From contig OZ245325.1 in NCBI GenBank assembly GCA_965225705.1, forward strand, positions 1,054,001 through 1,118,000: a DNA stretch of 64,000 nt, in the 5' to 3' direction. The notes beneath the pieces were generated by a model. The model was not told where the DNA came from. It did no database searches and saw only the letters and a program-made list of their open reading frames with translations. The position numbers and the translations under genes are program-made. Shown in pieces: positions 52,653 to 60,775 of this stretch (position 1 is its first letter; each line of letters opens with the position of its first letter). This DNA is from G965225705 sp965225705 (GTDB lineage Bacteria > Pseudomonadota > Alphaproteobacteria > Caulobacterales > Maricaulaceae).

Positions 52653-53687
52653 TTAGACCCAGGGTTTAAATAATTTTGAAAGTTTCAGACCCTGACCCTG
52701 ATAATGTGAGGTCCTGTGGCCATAAAGCTGTGCTGGTCTTTCAAGCATGGGTTCAAAAACAAGGCGTGCTATGGGTTGTCCATCCTGTAGTATAAAGGGG
52801 GCATCGCGGGCACGGACTTCAAGGACAGCTTTGGACGCAGTTGCAGGCCCACCCGTGCCAAAGCCCGGATCAAAAAAGCCAGCATAATGGGCCCTGAATT
52901 CCCCCATTTCAAGAACAGAAGGGGCCATTTCCGCAGCTTCATCAGGGGAGATGGTGACATTTTCCCTGGAGGAGAGAATATAAAACTCCCCGGGATCTAA
53001 GACCAGTTTTCCCGAACGTGGCCATAAAGGGTCCCAGTAATCAAGAGGATCATGGGCAGCAAGGCCCTGTAAATCTACAAGACGGGCGTGGCGTTTTGCG
53101 CGGAACCCCACAGGCCGTTCTTTGTTTTTTAAATCAACAGACAAAGTCAGCGCATGCTTTATGTGTGATTCTCCCTGGCGCAGGCGGAGCTGACAAAGCC
53201 TGTCCCCTGTTTTTGCCAGAATAGAAAAAGTTCTTGGTGCAATTTCTGCATAAAGAGGACCCTGATATCCATGCTGTATTCTATCAAAAACACGGGCACC
53301 ATCTGTAATGACGCGTGTAAAAACATCAAGGCGACCTGTCGAACTTTTCGGATTAGCAAGACCTTCAAGGTGGGGGGGAAGTTGGAGACTTTCCTGAAGG
53401 GCGACAAGATAAACGCCACCTGTTTCTAAAACGCTGCCTTGTGTTAAAGACATGCTGTGCATGACAAGATCCCGATCCCGAAGGCAGATCTCAATACTAC
53501 AGTTTTCTCCGGGAAGAAAAGAAGCTCTGAGGCGCCAGGCCTTCTGACCAAGGCGGAGATCAAGGCTGGCAGGCTGGATTTGATCGTCTTCCAGAGGAGA
53601 AGAAGAGGCGATAACACCTTGTCTCGTAAGCTTGCCCAAGGTCTGGAAGGGCAGGAGGCCCGAAGGAGGAAGCGTTGAAGAGGACAC
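52653..53687 (-). CDS. dCTP-deaminase-like protein, double length
   Basis: 344-residue relative of dCTP deaminase/dUTPase found in Alphaproteobacteria. The N-terminal half has the trimer-forming dCTP deaminase fold: DDQIQPASLDLRLG, LANPKSSTGRLDVFTRVITD, then YAEIAPRTFSILAKTGDRL. The second half repeats the fold (LDPGEFYILSSRENVTISP, MGEFRAHYAGFFDPGFG). A role in dNTP pool balance is likely but the exact reaction is inferred. It is immediately upstream of a tRNA gene on the same strand. Confidence 0.8.
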   Translation of the reverse strand: MSSSTLPPSGLLPFQTLGKLTRQGVIASSSPLEDDQIQPASLDLRLGQKAWRLRASFLPGENCSIEICLRDRDLVMHSMSLTQGSVLETGGVYLVALQESLQLPPHLEGLANPKSSTGRLDVFTRVITDGARVFDRIQHGYQGPLYAEIAPRTFSILAKTGDRLCQLRLRQGESHIKHALTLSVDLKNKERPVGFRAKRHARLVDLQGLAAHDPLDYWDPLWPRSGKLVLDPGEFYILSSRENVTISPDEAAEMAPSVLEMGEFRAHYAGFFDPGFGTGGPATASKAVLEVRARDAPFILQDGQPIARLVFEPMLERPAQLYGHRTSHYQGQGLKLSKLFKPWV

Positions 53688-53704
53688 CGAAAAAATCTTT
53701 CCTA

Positions 53705-53781
53705 TGGTGGGCCCGGCAGGACTCGAACCTGCAACCAGACCGTTATGAGCGGCCGGCTCTAACCAGTTGAGCTACAGGCCC
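53705..53781 (-). tRNA. tRNA-Ile(CAU), lysidine type
   Basis: 77-base class I tRNA with an encoded CCA. The anticodon loop is CTCATAA. The body (GGGCCTGTAGCTC, TTGGTTGCAGGTTCGAGTCC) resembles ileX-type tRNA-Ile2 more than elongator Met, so the CAU would be converted to lysidine-AU by TilS. Some tools would label it Met. Confidence 0.85.
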
Positions 53782-53917
53782 TGATAGAAAACAGAGGCTA
53801 AAGGGGTCTATAGCGTGATTTTTTTGAAAATAAAAGAGATTCATTCATCTTTATTTAAGGGGAGATAATTTCCTGTTATAAATATGAAAATTTCTTTTTT
53901 GAAGAGAGGAAAGAGCT

Positions 53918-54646
53918 ATGAGAGCAAAAAACTTTTTTTGGGTTACGTTGATTGTCATGTATTTTTGCGGAGGGATGGCTATGGCTGAGAATATGCACTC
54001 TGGTAAACTCATTCTGTCAGAGACAGGATCTGTGAAAACAGCCCCGGATATGGCCAGTATTCAGATTGGGGTCAGCACAGATGCTAAGGAAGCTAAAAAG
54101 GCTCTGGAAGATAACAGCAGGAAAATGACAGCTGTTTACGAAGCACTTAAAAACGCAGGAATTGATAAAAAAGATTTGCAAACATCCCGTTTCAATCTTC
54201 AGCCCCGTTATGATTATGACAAACGTGAAAATGGAACGCCTCTTCTGACGGGGTATCAGGCTTCTAATATGCTGAGCGTTACAGTGCGTGAGCTCGATAA
54301 GCTTGGCAGCATTCTCGATGCCGTTGTTAAGGCAGGGGGGACCAATGTTGAAAACATTAGCTTTGGTCTTGATAACCCTGAAGCTCTCAGGGACAAAGCA
54401 CGTGAACAGGCTGTTGCAAAACTGAAAGCCAGGGCATCACTTTATGCCAAAGCAGCAGGTGTGCGCCCTGGACGTATTCTGGAAATCAGTGAATCTGAGG
54501 GGCATATGCCTGTTCCTGTTATGGCCAGAATGGCGTTTGATTCTGCGGCCAGCGCAGCATCCTTACCACCACCTGTTGCTGAGGGACAAGTGGATGTTCA
54601 GGTGGAGGTGAAAATGATTTTTGAAATTTCTGCTTCAGGTAAGTAA
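53918..54646 (+). CDS. Periplasmic SIMPL-domain protein (DUF541)
   Basis: 242 residues with a signal peptide ending near AMA-E. The SIMPL/DUF541 signature is visible: ETGSVKTAPDMASIQIGVST, then the QTSRFNLQPRYDYD and GYQASNMLSVTVRELDKLG region, and ISFGLDNPEALRDKAREQAV. In other bacteria these proteins form periplasmic ring assemblies linked to oxidative-stress tolerance. Alone on its strand with a GAGAGG-type ribosome site. Confidence 0.88.
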   Translation: MRAKNFFWVTLIVMYFCGGMAMAENMHSGKLILSETGSVKTAPDMASIQIGVSTDAKEAKKALEDNSRKMTAVYEALKNAGIDKKDLQTSRFNLQPRYDYDKRENGTPLLTGYQASNMLSVTVRELDKLGSILDAVVKAGGTNVENISFGLDNPEALRDKAREQAVAKLKARASLYAKAAGVRPGRILEISESEGHMPVPVMARMAFDSAASAASLPPPVAEGQVDVQVEVKMIFEISASGK

Positions 54647-54808
54647 CAGGGGGTTTTAAACGAAAAAACACGAGCACAGTCAGAGGGAAGACATATCCTT
54701 CTGACACTTTAGTTGCTTATAAAAAATACCCTGAATTCTTTTTGTTTTCTTTTATAAAATTCTCAGCTAAACTAGCCTGTATAAGTCGTTTAGGTGAGGG
54801 GGTGCGTC

Positions 54809-55015
54809 ATGACAATATTTTTTGGTATACTTGTTTTTCTAAGCATTACTCTGGTGGCCATTGTCCTGACTTTAGGGCTGTACAGTTTGGCGCGGGGGGG
54901 GAGTTTTTCCCAACAGTATTCTAACCGTCTTATGCGCTGGCGTGTGACATTGCAGATTGTTGCAGTCCTCATTCTTGTGCTTGCCATTTATATTAAAAAG
55001 AACCATATGGGCTAG
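54809..55015 (+). CDS. HIG1-domain small membrane protein
   Basis: 68 residues from ATG 54809, preceded by a GAGGGGG site; a GTG at 54794 also opens the frame. Two membrane helices flank the HIG1 loop SLARGGSFSQQYSNRLMRWR. HIG1 proteins attach to respiratory complexes in mitochondria and some Alphaproteobacteria. No respiratory gene is adjacent, so the partner is not known. Confidence 0.82.
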   Translation: MTIFFGILVFLSITLVAIVLTLGLYSLARGGSFSQQYSNRLMRWRVTLQIVAVLILVLAIYIKKNHMG

Positions 55016-55045
55016 AGGTATAGCCTCAGGGGGCTCTATACTTCT
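55014..55045 (+). terminator. Stem-loop at the end of the HIG1 gene
   Basis: AGAGGTATAGCC pairs with GGCTCTATACTTCT over most of its length, with a small bulge. The stop codon overlaps the first arm. A U-run is lacking. Confidence 0.35.
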
Positions 55046-55310
55046 ATATCCTCAGGACGCCAGGGGAACATATTCTTTTAAGAGGAGCTCCCTGAGACGA
55101 CTTCATCTTTTCGGGAGCAAAGTTTTTCCTCAAAGATCACCAGTTTTTATGCCCTTTTTTCTTCCACGGGAGAGAGGGGGGTTTTTTGTTCTTTGCCTTA
55201 TATTGGTCAGGTGAAGTTTTGTTTTTCTGAGCGTTTTGTCTGAAAAACTATCTTTTTTGTTGTATTGTTTATCCCGCAGGAAAAAGGGGGAAAGAGACAA
55301 AATGAAAGCT

Positions 55311-56228
55311 TTAAAAAAGAAGAGAAAACAGGGTGCCTGCGACAATGGCCATGCCCGTCACAACCACCAAAAAGGCGGCGATCATCTGGCTTTTAAACAT
55401 GGATTTGAGAAGAATAACTTCCGTCAGGCTGGCACCTGAACTGCCGATAATCAAAGCTATCACAGCACCAGGTGCCATGCCCTTGGCGAGCAAAGCACTG
55501 CTTAAAGGGATAACAGTTTCTGCCCTGATATAAAGGGGAAGGCCAATGATGGCAGAGACAGGAATAGCAAAAAGATTATCCTGTCCGGCAACACGTGCCA
55601 CAAAATCTGTTGGCATAAAACCATAGATCAAAGAGCCGATAGCAATACCTAAAAGAAGATAGGGAAGGACGTTGATAAAACTTTTCCAGCTTTCTCTGGC
55701 AATACGTACCCATCTGTTCTCAACATTTTTTTGCGTGCCACACGCGCTTGTGCAGCTGCCTGAGGGTGTTGCGTCGTGAACCTCTTTTTTGATGAAGCGC
55801 TCAAAGCCCAGTTTTTCGAGGACATACCCCGCAAAGACAGAAACAAACAGAGCAGGAACCATATAGGTGATGGTTAGTTTCCCTCCGAAAGTGGCAAGAA
55901 AAAGAACAATAATAACAGGGTTTAACAGGGGACTCGTGAACAAAAAAACCATCATAGGGCCAAAGCCGGCCCGCGCACGCAACAAGCCTTTTAAAAAAGG
56001 AATGGTGGAGCACGAGCAAAAAGGCGTTATAGCCCCCAGAGCAGCTGCAGAAAAATACCCTTTTCCCTTTTTAGAACTTAGGATTGCCTGAATTTTTGTA
56101 GGGGGAATGAACTCCTGTAAGACACCGACCGCAAAACTGATCAGCAAAAACAGAGCCGTTAATTCAAGCCCTAAAAACATAAACATACCTGTGGTCTCTT
56201 TAACCATGGTCAGAAGATCCATGGACAT
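55311..56228 (-). CDS. Permease of the DUF318/YraQ type with a CSC motif
   Basis: 305 residues from ATG 56228, which has GAGGTGAAA just upstream; the frame opens at 56297. About eight hydrophobic segments. The signature ITPFCSCSTIPFLKGLLRAR in the first half and a second LPLYIRAETVIPLSSALL block match SO_0444/YraQ-like permeases, thought to export metals or arsenicals. A cytosolic loop has two cysteines (SGSCTSACGT). It is divergent from an ArsR gene, which supports metal- or metalloid-controlled export. Confidence 0.85.
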   Translation of the reverse strand: MSMDLLTMVKETTGMFMFLGLELTALFLLISFAVGVLQEFIPPTKIQAILSSKKGKGYFSAAALGAITPFCSCSTIPFLKGLLRARAGFGPMMVFLFTSPLLNPVIIVLFLATFGGKLTITYMVPALFVSVFAGYVLEKLGFERFIKKEVHDATPSGSCTSACGTQKNVENRWVRIARESWKSFINVLPYLLLGIAIGSLIYGFMPTDFVARVAGQDNLFAIPVSAIIGLPLYIRAETVIPLSSALLAKGMAPGAVIALIIGSSGASLTEVILLKSMFKSQMIAAFLVVVTGMAIVAGTLFSLLF

Positions 56229-56242
56229 TTTCACCTCATTTA

Positions 56243-56268
56243 ATTCTGTATTTCTAGATTTATAGAAT
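56243..56268. promoter_or_regulatory. Palindromic operator candidate of the permease/arsR pair
   Basis: ATTCTGTA and TATAGAAT flank TTTCTAGATT, giving an inverted repeat with 10 of 13 positions paired. It lies 15 bases before the permease start and 74 before arsR, a likely ArsR binding site. Confidence 0.55.
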
Positions 56269-56341
56269 GATTTAGACTGATCTCTTCCCTTTGTCAAAAT
56301 ATTTCTGCTATCATGGAAATGTTTTTTACAGGGGTTTTTTT

Positions 56342-56632
56342 ATGAAGACAGAAACTGCAGCTATGATTTTACATGAACTGGGGCATGTCACACGTTTGCA
56401 GATCTTTAAATGCCTTGTGAAAGCAGGACATGAAGGTTTACCAGTTGGGGAGATAGGGCGGCGTTTATCTGTACCGGGTTCTACCTTATCTCATCATCTT
56501 CAGGGACTCATGTCATCGGGTTTGGTGAGACAAAAGCGTGAGGGACGCCTTCTTTATTGTCGTCCTCAGTTTGATCGTCTGGATGCTCTTATAGATTTTC
56601 TCAAAGAAGAATGTTGTCGTGATGAGGGTTAA
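56342..56632 (+). CDS. ArsR/SmtB-family repressor
   Basis: 96-residue winged-helix regulator. The DNA-recognition region is LPVGEIGRRLSVPGSTLSHH followed by LQGLMSSGLVRQKREGR. It ends in EECCRDEG, so a C-terminal Cys-Cys pair is the only cysteine-rich site, apart from one in the body (FKCLV); these could bind a soft metal or As(III). Divergent from the CSC permease. Start ATG 56342 is chosen; the frame opens at 56291. Ligand unknown. Confidence 0.85.
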   Translation: MKTETAAMILHELGHVTRLQIFKCLVKAGHEGLPVGEIGRRLSVPGSTLSHHLQGLMSSGLVRQKREGRLLYCRPQFDRLDALIDFLKEECCRDEG

Positions 56633-56820
56633 AGCCTTTCATCTGCTCAGGATCCGTCCTTTATTTATGTAACATATATAAAGTTTAATACCCATATCAG
56701 AAAGAATTACAATTTCTCTCCCTGTATTGTATTTCAGAAGAGGTGAAGTCTGAATTTTGCGCTCGCCCTGATCTACAAAATACGCTATAGAGGCGTTTTT
56801 ATAATGATGGAGGTTTTGTC

Positions 56821-57933
56821 ATGCGTATTGGTGTGCCGAAAGAAATTAAAACTCATGAATATCGTGTGGCTTTGACACCTGATGCTGTGGCAGAGCTGGT
56901 GGCTCGTGATCATGAGGTTTATGTTGAAATGCGTGCTGGATTCGGGGTTGGCTTTGACGATCAGGATTATGAGAGGTCAGGTGCACATATTCTCCCCGAT
57001 GCTGAAAGTGTTTTTGATCAGGCAGAGTTGATTGTTAAAGTCAAAGAGCCACAACCCCGTGAATGCGCTCTGTTAAAGCCTCATCATACCCTGTTTACGT
57101 TTCTGCATTTGGCACCGGATCCTGAGCAGGCCAAAGGTTTGTGTCATTCAGGGGCCACGGCTATTGCTTATGAAACCATTACGGACTCTCAGGGGCGTTT
57201 GCCGCTTTTGCAGCCTATGTCTGAGGTTGCAGGACGTATGTCTGCACAGGTGGGGGCTGTTTATTTACAAAAAGAACATGGGGGACGTGGTGTTCTTTTA
57301 GGGGGTGTTCCTGGTGTGGCCCCTGCAAAAGTGGTGATTATCGGGGCTGGTGTTTCAGGGCATCATGCGGCCCAGATGGTGATGGGCCTGCGGGCAGATG
57401 TAACGATTTTTGATATTTCTGATGCGCGCCTTAACGAGATGGATTCTCTTTATGGGGGGCGCCTCAAGACAGCTTATTCCACGCGGCGTGCTGTTGAGGC
57501 TGCGGTGATGGATGCTGATCTTGTTATTGGTGCCGTGCTTGTTCCGGGAGCTTCAGCTCCCAAGCTGGTAACGGCGTCTATGGTAAGTGCCATGAAGCCG
57601 GGGGCTGTTCTGGTCGATATTGCCATTGACCAGGGGGGATGTTTTGAAACCTCACATCCCACAACCCATGATGATCCTGTTTTTGAGGTCGATGGCATTC
57701 TTCATTATTGTGTAGCGAATATGCCGGGGGCTACGGCGCGGACGTCAACTTTTGCGCTTGTGAAGGCAACATTACCTTATGTTCTGAAGCTTGCTGATCA
57801 GGGACCTCAGAAAGCCCTTCAGGATGATCCATATTTTGCAGAAGGTCTGAATGTCGCAGAAGGTTTTATTACATATGAGACTGTAGCCCGTGATCTTAAT
57901 ATGCCTTTTAAGAAACCTGCCTGGCTGAGTTAA
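56821..57933 (+). CDS. ald: Alanine dehydrogenase
   Basis: NAD-dependent oxidative deamination of L-alanine to pyruvate and ammonia. 370 residues, normal. N-terminal RIGVPKEIKTHEYRVALTP, catalytic-domain VKVKEPQ (with the lysine) and TLFTFLHLA (with the histidine), NAD site VVIIGAGVSGHHAAQMVMGL, and the C-terminal ANMPGATARTSTFAL. A Shine-Dalgarno GGAGG lies just upstream. It may link to the pyruvate dehydrogenase and amino-acid oxidase nearby, but no operon is evident. Confidence 0.95.
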   Translation: MRIGVPKEIKTHEYRVALTPDAVAELVARDHEVYVEMRAGFGVGFDDQDYERSGAHILPDAESVFDQAELIVKVKEPQPRECALLKPHHTLFTFLHLAPDPEQAKGLCHSGATAIAYETITDSQGRLPLLQPMSEVAGRMSAQVGAVYLQKEHGGRGVLLGGVPGVAPAKVVIIGAGVSGHHAAQMVMGLRADVTIFDISDARLNEMDSLYGGRLKTAYSTRRAVEAAVMDADLVIGAVLVPGASAPKLVTASMVSAMKPGAVLVDIAIDQGGCFETSHPTTHDDPVFEVDGILHYCVANMPGATARTSTFALVKATLPYVLKLADQGPQKALQDDPYFAEGLNVAEGFITYETVARDLNMPFKKPAWLS

Positions 57934-58174
57934 GAGCTTGATTTTAAAACTATATCCTTCATCACATTTTCACCCTCTTTCTGTTTTCAGGATACAGGCC
58001 CGTTGTCTCTCTTTTCATGGAACAGGTTTTAGCTTAAAAAATGTGGTTTCTTATACTCTGCTAAGATTTGTAATGTATTTCGTCAATCACAGGGCTTTTT
58101 TACCCTCTTTGTTTTTAAAAGCACATAAAAATGACGGGCGGGGAAAAGCCTATAATTCTTGTTGAAAGATCTCC

Positions 58175-59329
58175 ATGATAAAGTCCCGACAAGACAGGCA
58201 TGTTGTGGTTGTTGGTGGTGGTGTCCTTGGCCTTAGTCTTGGGGTGAGGCTTTTGGAGAGAGGCTTTGCTGTGACCCTTATTGAACAGCAAAAAGCGGGG
58301 TATGGAGCTGGCTGGGCGTCTGCGGGCATGCTCTGCCCCTGGAGTGAGGCCATTCTTCAGCCGAGACCTGTTTTGCCTCTTTTAAAACTTGGTACGGCCA
58401 GTCTTGCTCTTTGGCCGCAGTGGGTAGAACGTCTTGAAGACTATACGGGAGAAAAACTTCATTTTCAGATTAAATCTTCTCTGCATTGTGCTTTGACAGA
58501 AGAAGAACTTCAAGAACTTGAAGGAGATTTTCAACAACTTCAAAAGCTTGAAGCCCCCATCACCTGGTTGACAGGGGAGGATATCCACAGACGGGAGCCC
58601 GCGCTTACCCCCTCTGTTTTGGGAGGTTTCCTCCTGTCAGAGGAGACCTGTCTTGAGCCCCGCGCTTTGATGCGTGTTCTTCTCAAAGCCTGTCAAAAAC
58701 TTGGCGGGGTTGTGATGGAAGAAACCCGGGCTCTGGACCTTATTCACAAAGGCGGGTCTGTCAAAGGCGTTCGTATACAGGGGTGGGGGGGTGATACAGG
58801 TATAGAAGGGGAGAATGTTGTTCTTGCCGCTGGCTTTCAGTCTGCACAAAGTTTTAAAATGTTCAAAAGTCTGCCACTTGCCCCTGTCAAAGGGCAGGCT
58901 CTGGCTTTTGGGGCGGGTTGCTCTTTACAGCATGTAATCCGGGGTAGCAGGGTTTATATGGCCCCGTCGTCTGAGCGTCTGATCTGTGGGGCCAGCACAG
59001 AGTATGGACGATCTGATATCCTGACCGATTCTGAAACTATTCAGACTTTACAGAAAGCAGCTCAGGCTTTTGTACCTGCTTTGGGAGAAATGCAGGAATC
59101 CTGGGCAGGTATACGTCCTGCAACACCCGATGGCTTGCCTTTGATAGGCCCTTATGGACCCAAAGGTCTTTTTATCGCAACGGGTCATTATCGTCACGGG
59201 CTTTGTCTCTCACCTGAGACGGCCCGCATCATCACCTCCTGCCTTGAAGGGGAAGCGCAGGGGCATCTGTTGCAGGCCTTTGATCCAGAAAGATTTGAGA
59301 AAAGGCAGGGAGAACCGGCCCATCTATAA
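58175..59329 (+). CDS. thiO: Glycine oxidase / D-amino acid oxidase, ThiO-like
   Basis: FAD enzyme of the DAAO family, 384 residues. FAD site HVVVVGGGVLGLSLGVRLLE, then GYGAGWASAGMLCPWSEA, which is typical of ThiO, and the C-terminal ESWAGIRPATPDGLPLIGP and GLFIATGHYRHGLCLSP. ThiO makes iminoglycine for thiamine thiazole; no thi gene is adjacent, so a role in D-amino acid or glycine breakdown is possible. Confidence 0.85.
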   Translation: MIKSRQDRHVVVVGGGVLGLSLGVRLLERGFAVTLIEQQKAGYGAGWASAGMLCPWSEAILQPRPVLPLLKLGTASLALWPQWVERLEDYTGEKLHFQIKSSLHCALTEEELQELEGDFQQLQKLEAPITWLTGEDIHRREPALTPSVLGGFLLSEETCLEPRALMRVLLKACQKLGGVVMEETRALDLIHKGGSVKGVRIQGWGGDTGIEGENVVLAAGFQSAQSFKMFKSLPLAPVKGQALAFGAGCSLQHVIRGSRVYMAPSSERLICGASTEYGRSDILTDSETIQTLQKAAQAFVPALGEMQESWAGIRPATPDGLPLIGPYGPKGLFIATGHYRHGLCLSPETARIITSCLEGEAQGHLLQAFDPERFEKRQGEPAHL

Positions 59330-59424
59330 AACCTCTCTTTTAAAACCTGTCTGGAAAAGATAAAGGGCGTAGAACAAATGAGACAGGCGAGAAACCAGTA
59401 TACAGAGAAGAGATTCAGAGTATA

Positions 59425-60675
59425 ATGATGGAAAAAATTGTGATTATTGGGGCAGGGCAGGCGGGGTTGCAAACCGCGATAAGCCTTCGCAGTCTCGGTT
59501 ATACGGGGCGTCTCTTTTTGGTCGGGGATGAGCCTTACCCTCCCTATCAGCGCCCACCCCTCTCAAAAACTTACCTCAAAGGGGAGGTGAGCGAAGAGAG
59601 ACTGTTTCTCAAACCCCCTCTCTTTTATGAAAAACATGATATCACGCTAAAAACGGGGTGTTCTGTGGACAGTCTTGACCGTGATAATCAGCGTGTCTTT
59701 CTTTCTGATGGGACATCAGAGCCTTATGACCGCCTTGTCTTGGCTATGGGGGCCCGGCCGCGAAAACTTCCTGTTCCAGGCGCTGATCTTCAAGGTGTCT
59801 ATGCCCTGCGGGGGCTTGGGGAAGCACATCAATTGCACACGGTTCTCAACACAACAAAAGGGCCTGTTGCCCTTATTGGCGGGGGGTATATTGGGCTTGA
59901 GATTGCAGCAGCTGTGAGAAGTATGGGGCGGGAAATTCATGTATTTGAAGCGGCCCCGCGCCTGCTGGCACGTAGTGCAGGCCCCGATATGGCACAGTTT
60001 TTTTATCAATTACATACAAGGCATGGCGTTGTATGCCATCTTGAAACGGGGGTTGAAGCTTTTTTAGGAGAGGGAAGCCTTGAATCACTTGCCTGTTTAT
60101 CGCGTGGGGGAGAGGAAAAACTTCACTGTGATACGAATCTGGCGCTGGTCTGTGTGGGGGCTGAGCCCTGTGATTCTCTGGCACGCAAAGCAGGCCTTGC
60201 CTGCGATCAGGGCATTTTAACAGACAGCTCCGGACGGACAGAGGATCCTTCCATTTTTGCTCTCGGTGATGTTGCTGTCCTGACAGACTACCCTTTTGCG
60301 TCTGGCCCTGTGCGTCTGGAATCTGTTCCCCATGCTATAGAACAGGGCAAGCGTGTTGCCGCCATTCTTATGAACCAGCCTGTCCCACCTTTTCAAATAC
60401 CCTGGTTTTGGTCTGATCAATATGATGTCAAACTTCAGATAGCAGGTCTTCCTGCCCAGGGAGAGGACAGCATGGTTTATGCACAGGATTCCTCTTCTAT
60501 GGCGTGTTTTCATTTCAAAAATGGTCATCTCATAGCCTGTGAAACGGCCAATATGCCCCGTATTTTTATGGGGGTCCGTCAGGCCCTCAATGCAGGCGCC
60601 CTGATATCCCGGGATGATCTCAGGAAGGATCAGGATCCTGTCAATATTTTGATGCATGCTGCACAAAAACAATGA
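59425..60675 (+). CDS. Ferredoxin reductase-type flavoprotein
   Basis: 416 residues, FAD- and NAD(P)H-dependent, similar to putidaredoxin/rhodocoxin reductases. First dinucleotide site VIIGAGQAGLQTAISLRSLG, then PYPPYQRPPLSKTYLKGE, second site ALIGGGYIGLEIAAAV, and the FAD-tail motif SIFALGDVA. Its partner, a 2Fe-2S ferredoxin, is not in the window. It follows the ThiO gene by 95 bases and converges with sdhA. Confidence 0.9.
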   Translation: MMEKIVIIGAGQAGLQTAISLRSLGYTGRLFLVGDEPYPPYQRPPLSKTYLKGEVSEERLFLKPPLFYEKHDITLKTGCSVDSLDRDNQRVFLSDGTSEPYDRLVLAMGARPRKLPVPGADLQGVYALRGLGEAHQLHTVLNTTKGPVALIGGGYIGLEIAAAVRSMGREIHVFEAAPRLLARSAGPDMAQFFYQLHTRHGVVCHLETGVEAFLGEGSLESLACLSRGGEEKLHCDTNLALVCVGAEPCDSLARKAGLACDQGILTDSSGRTEDPSIFALGDVAVLTDYPFASGPVRLESVPHAIEQGKRVAAILMNQPVPPFQIPWFWSDQYDVKLQIAGLPAQGEDSMVYAQDSSSMACFHFKNGHLIACETANMPRIFMGVRQALNAGALISRDDLRKDQDPVNILMHAAQKQ

Positions 60676-60775
60676 GTGTAAACTACAGAGATAAAGTCAC
60701 CTTCAGGTTATGTGCCCTGAACACTTGAGAGATGAGGAAAATTTCAGCCACATTCTCTAAAGGGAAGGGGGGAGC

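Noticed and set aside
53705..53781. tRNA with CAU anticodon called as elongator tRNA-Met
   Set aside because: The anticodon-stem and T-arm sequence fit tRNA-Ile2 better; some doubt remains.
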